Positions 49,905 to 50,611 of a DNA stretch of 50,611 nt are shown piece by piece (position 1 is the stretch's first letter; each line of letters begins with the position of its first letter). Source of the stretch: an uncultured Roseburia sp. Lineage in GTDB: Bacteria > Bacillota > Clostridia > Lachnospirales > Lachnospiraceae. The stretch spans positions 1 to 50,611 of the forward strand of contig URUD01000016.1 of NCBI GenBank assembly GCA_900550935.1, given 5' to 3'. The notes below the pieces were generated by a model. The model saw only the letters and a program-made list of their open reading frames with translations, made no database searches and was not told the DNA's origin. Made by a program: the position numbers and the translations under genes.

Positions 49905-50391
49905 TTTTCGGATGAAATTGAAAAAAGAATTATATGGTTCAATCAGATTTCTGATTGATTTTGAGGGATTGGGAGATATTCTCAACAAGTAAAAACGCAT
50001 TGTGTGTGTACAAATGCACTGCTTGCCAAGTTGTGAATATAGAATTAAAATTAAATTTGAAATTAGAAAGAACAAGGCAAAGAAGCGGATGCTAATCATA
50101 AAATTGTATATTGGATTGGTATAGAAACGTTTGAAAAAGATTAGTAACATAAAAACTTTTTCAAGCGTTTTCTTTCACCTTTACGGCTTTGAATGAAATA
50201 GGGTGTAGCCGGGAACGGTGTGATTTTTGAAAATGTATGGTGGAAATGGACAAAAGTCTAGTATTTGGGGAACGTAAATTGATTTCAAGTAGGTTATGCT
50301 TAACTTAGATTAAAAGGTCTGGTCTAATCTAAGAATCTTTCTCATAGTATGGGAGAGAAGGACAGGTGAGGTAAGGGGGTGTAGCTTTCGC
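49905..50391. other. Gene-poor stretch with small hairpins and a possible gene relic
   Basis: No convincing gene. It contains a weak terminator-like hairpin CAATCAG-ATTT-CTGATTG then ATTTTG (49940-49962), right after the PfpI-like gene. A frame ending at TAG 50142-50144 reads KEQGKEADANHKIVYWIGIE then TFEKD, which looks like the tail of a lost protein. An inverted repeat CTTAGATTA...TAATCTAAG lies at 50304-50333. The rest is A/T-rich and unassigned. Confidence 0.5.
50304..50333. repeat. 9-bp inverted repeat
   Basis: CTTAGATTA (50304-50312) and TAATCTAAG (50325-50333) are perfect inverted arms around 12 bp. No T-run follows. It lies about 60 bp before the small gene at the right edge and could be an operator or a recombination site. 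Confidence 0.5.
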
Positions 50392-50592
50392 TTGAAACGG
50401 ACAAAATTAAATTATCGTTTTCATAATCCAAATTCAGCGGAAGACACTGCAGATTTCCTGTGCAAACTTTTAATAGAAGTAAATGCCGGGAAGGTAGAAC
50501 GGGCAATAGAGGATGCTGCATTGTATGCAGAGAGTGAGGCTTACATATTAGAGAACTTATCGGAAAACAAGGAAAAATTATTTGTGTGGTAA
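50392..50592 (+). CDS. Small protein of the kind found next to integrative-element recombinases
   Basis: A 66-residue protein from TTG 50392 behind AAGGGGGTGTAG. The start MKRTKLNYRFHNPNSAEDTADFLCKL and following EVNAGKVERAIE are, from memory, typical of small proteins encoded immediately upstream of serine recombinases in conjugative or integrative elements of Clostridia. After its stop a GAGGAGCAAGGTGAGAG ribosome site points to a further gene beyond the window. The family association is recall, not a search result. Confidence 0.6.
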   Translation: MKRTKLNYRFHNPNSAEDTADFLCKLLIEVNAGKVERAIEDAALYAESEAYILENLSENKEKLFVW

Positions 50593-50611
50593 GAGGAGCA
50601 AGGTGAGAGCC

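Noticed and set aside
1..50611. tRNA, rRNA, CRISPR array, replication origin or complete insertion sequence
   Set aside because: No cloverleaf-like segment, rRNA stretch, repeat-spacer array, DnaA-box cluster or transposase was recognised by eye; a covariance-model scan would be needed to exclude small RNAs.

Overview
The window looks like chromosomal DNA of a Gram-positive anaerobe of the Lachnospiraceae (Roseburia/Agathobacter-like; this is inference from content, not a database match). Supporting signs are strong AGGAGG-type ribosome sites, sigmaA promoters often with an extended -10, a ZTP riboswitch in front of pyruvate formate-lyase, a Veg gene, SPOCS/LysM and SpoIIID-type sporulation relics, large secreted cell-wall proteins with FN3 and Listeria-Bacteroides repeats, and fermentative, strictly anaerobic enzymology. 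No rRNA, tRNA, CRISPR array or intact mobile element was seen.

Left edge (1-2700) is accessory and decayed: the C-terminal half of a DUF4143 ATPase, a frameshifted acetyltransferase fragment, an orphan lipoprotein and a TdeIII-like restriction endonuclease with no methyltransferase in view. From 2683 to 11906 lies a coherent catabolic locus: a divergent PucR-type regulator facing an operon for a RocB-like M20 hydrolase, a DDAH/arginine-deiminase-like hydrolase, an amino-acid ABC importer, a PLP aminotransferase, a D-2-hydroxyacid dehydrogenase and an AEC-family carrier. The order suggests import of an arginine-like compound, hydrolysis, transamination, reduction to a D-2-hydroxyacid and export. 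The importer has an unusual circularly permuted binding domain fused to the permease, and the operon leader carries a terminator hairpin just after the promoter.

A HAD phosphatase (11974) is followed by a redox/nickel cluster: hypB, a 909-residue iron-sulfur flavoprotein and hypA, behind a consensus promoter and a long palindrome containing a Rex-like site. Then come two large secreted wall-active proteins (16909-23309), a dihydrouridine synthase, ZTP riboswitch-pflB-pflA, a small conserved gene, a DUF2156-GNAT fusion, hpf, ddl-murF, plsC (convergent), a PrcB-like lipoprotein, veg, a SPOCS-LysM protein, an NlpC/P60 hydrolase, yqeY with a SurA-like membrane protein, map, an AlaX-type editing protein and aroK-aroE.

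The right part (44158-47812) holds a MacB-type ABC exporter pair behind a palindromic operator candidate; its permease has a striking Tyr-periodic insertion. Beyond 47888 the sequence becomes accessory again: a HicB/DinB-like hybrid, an N-terminally short GNAT, a truncated spoIIID, short direct repeats, a PfpI-family protein with Ser in place of the nucleophilic Cys, a nearly gene-free stretch, and a small protein of the sort I associate with integrative elements at the right edge.
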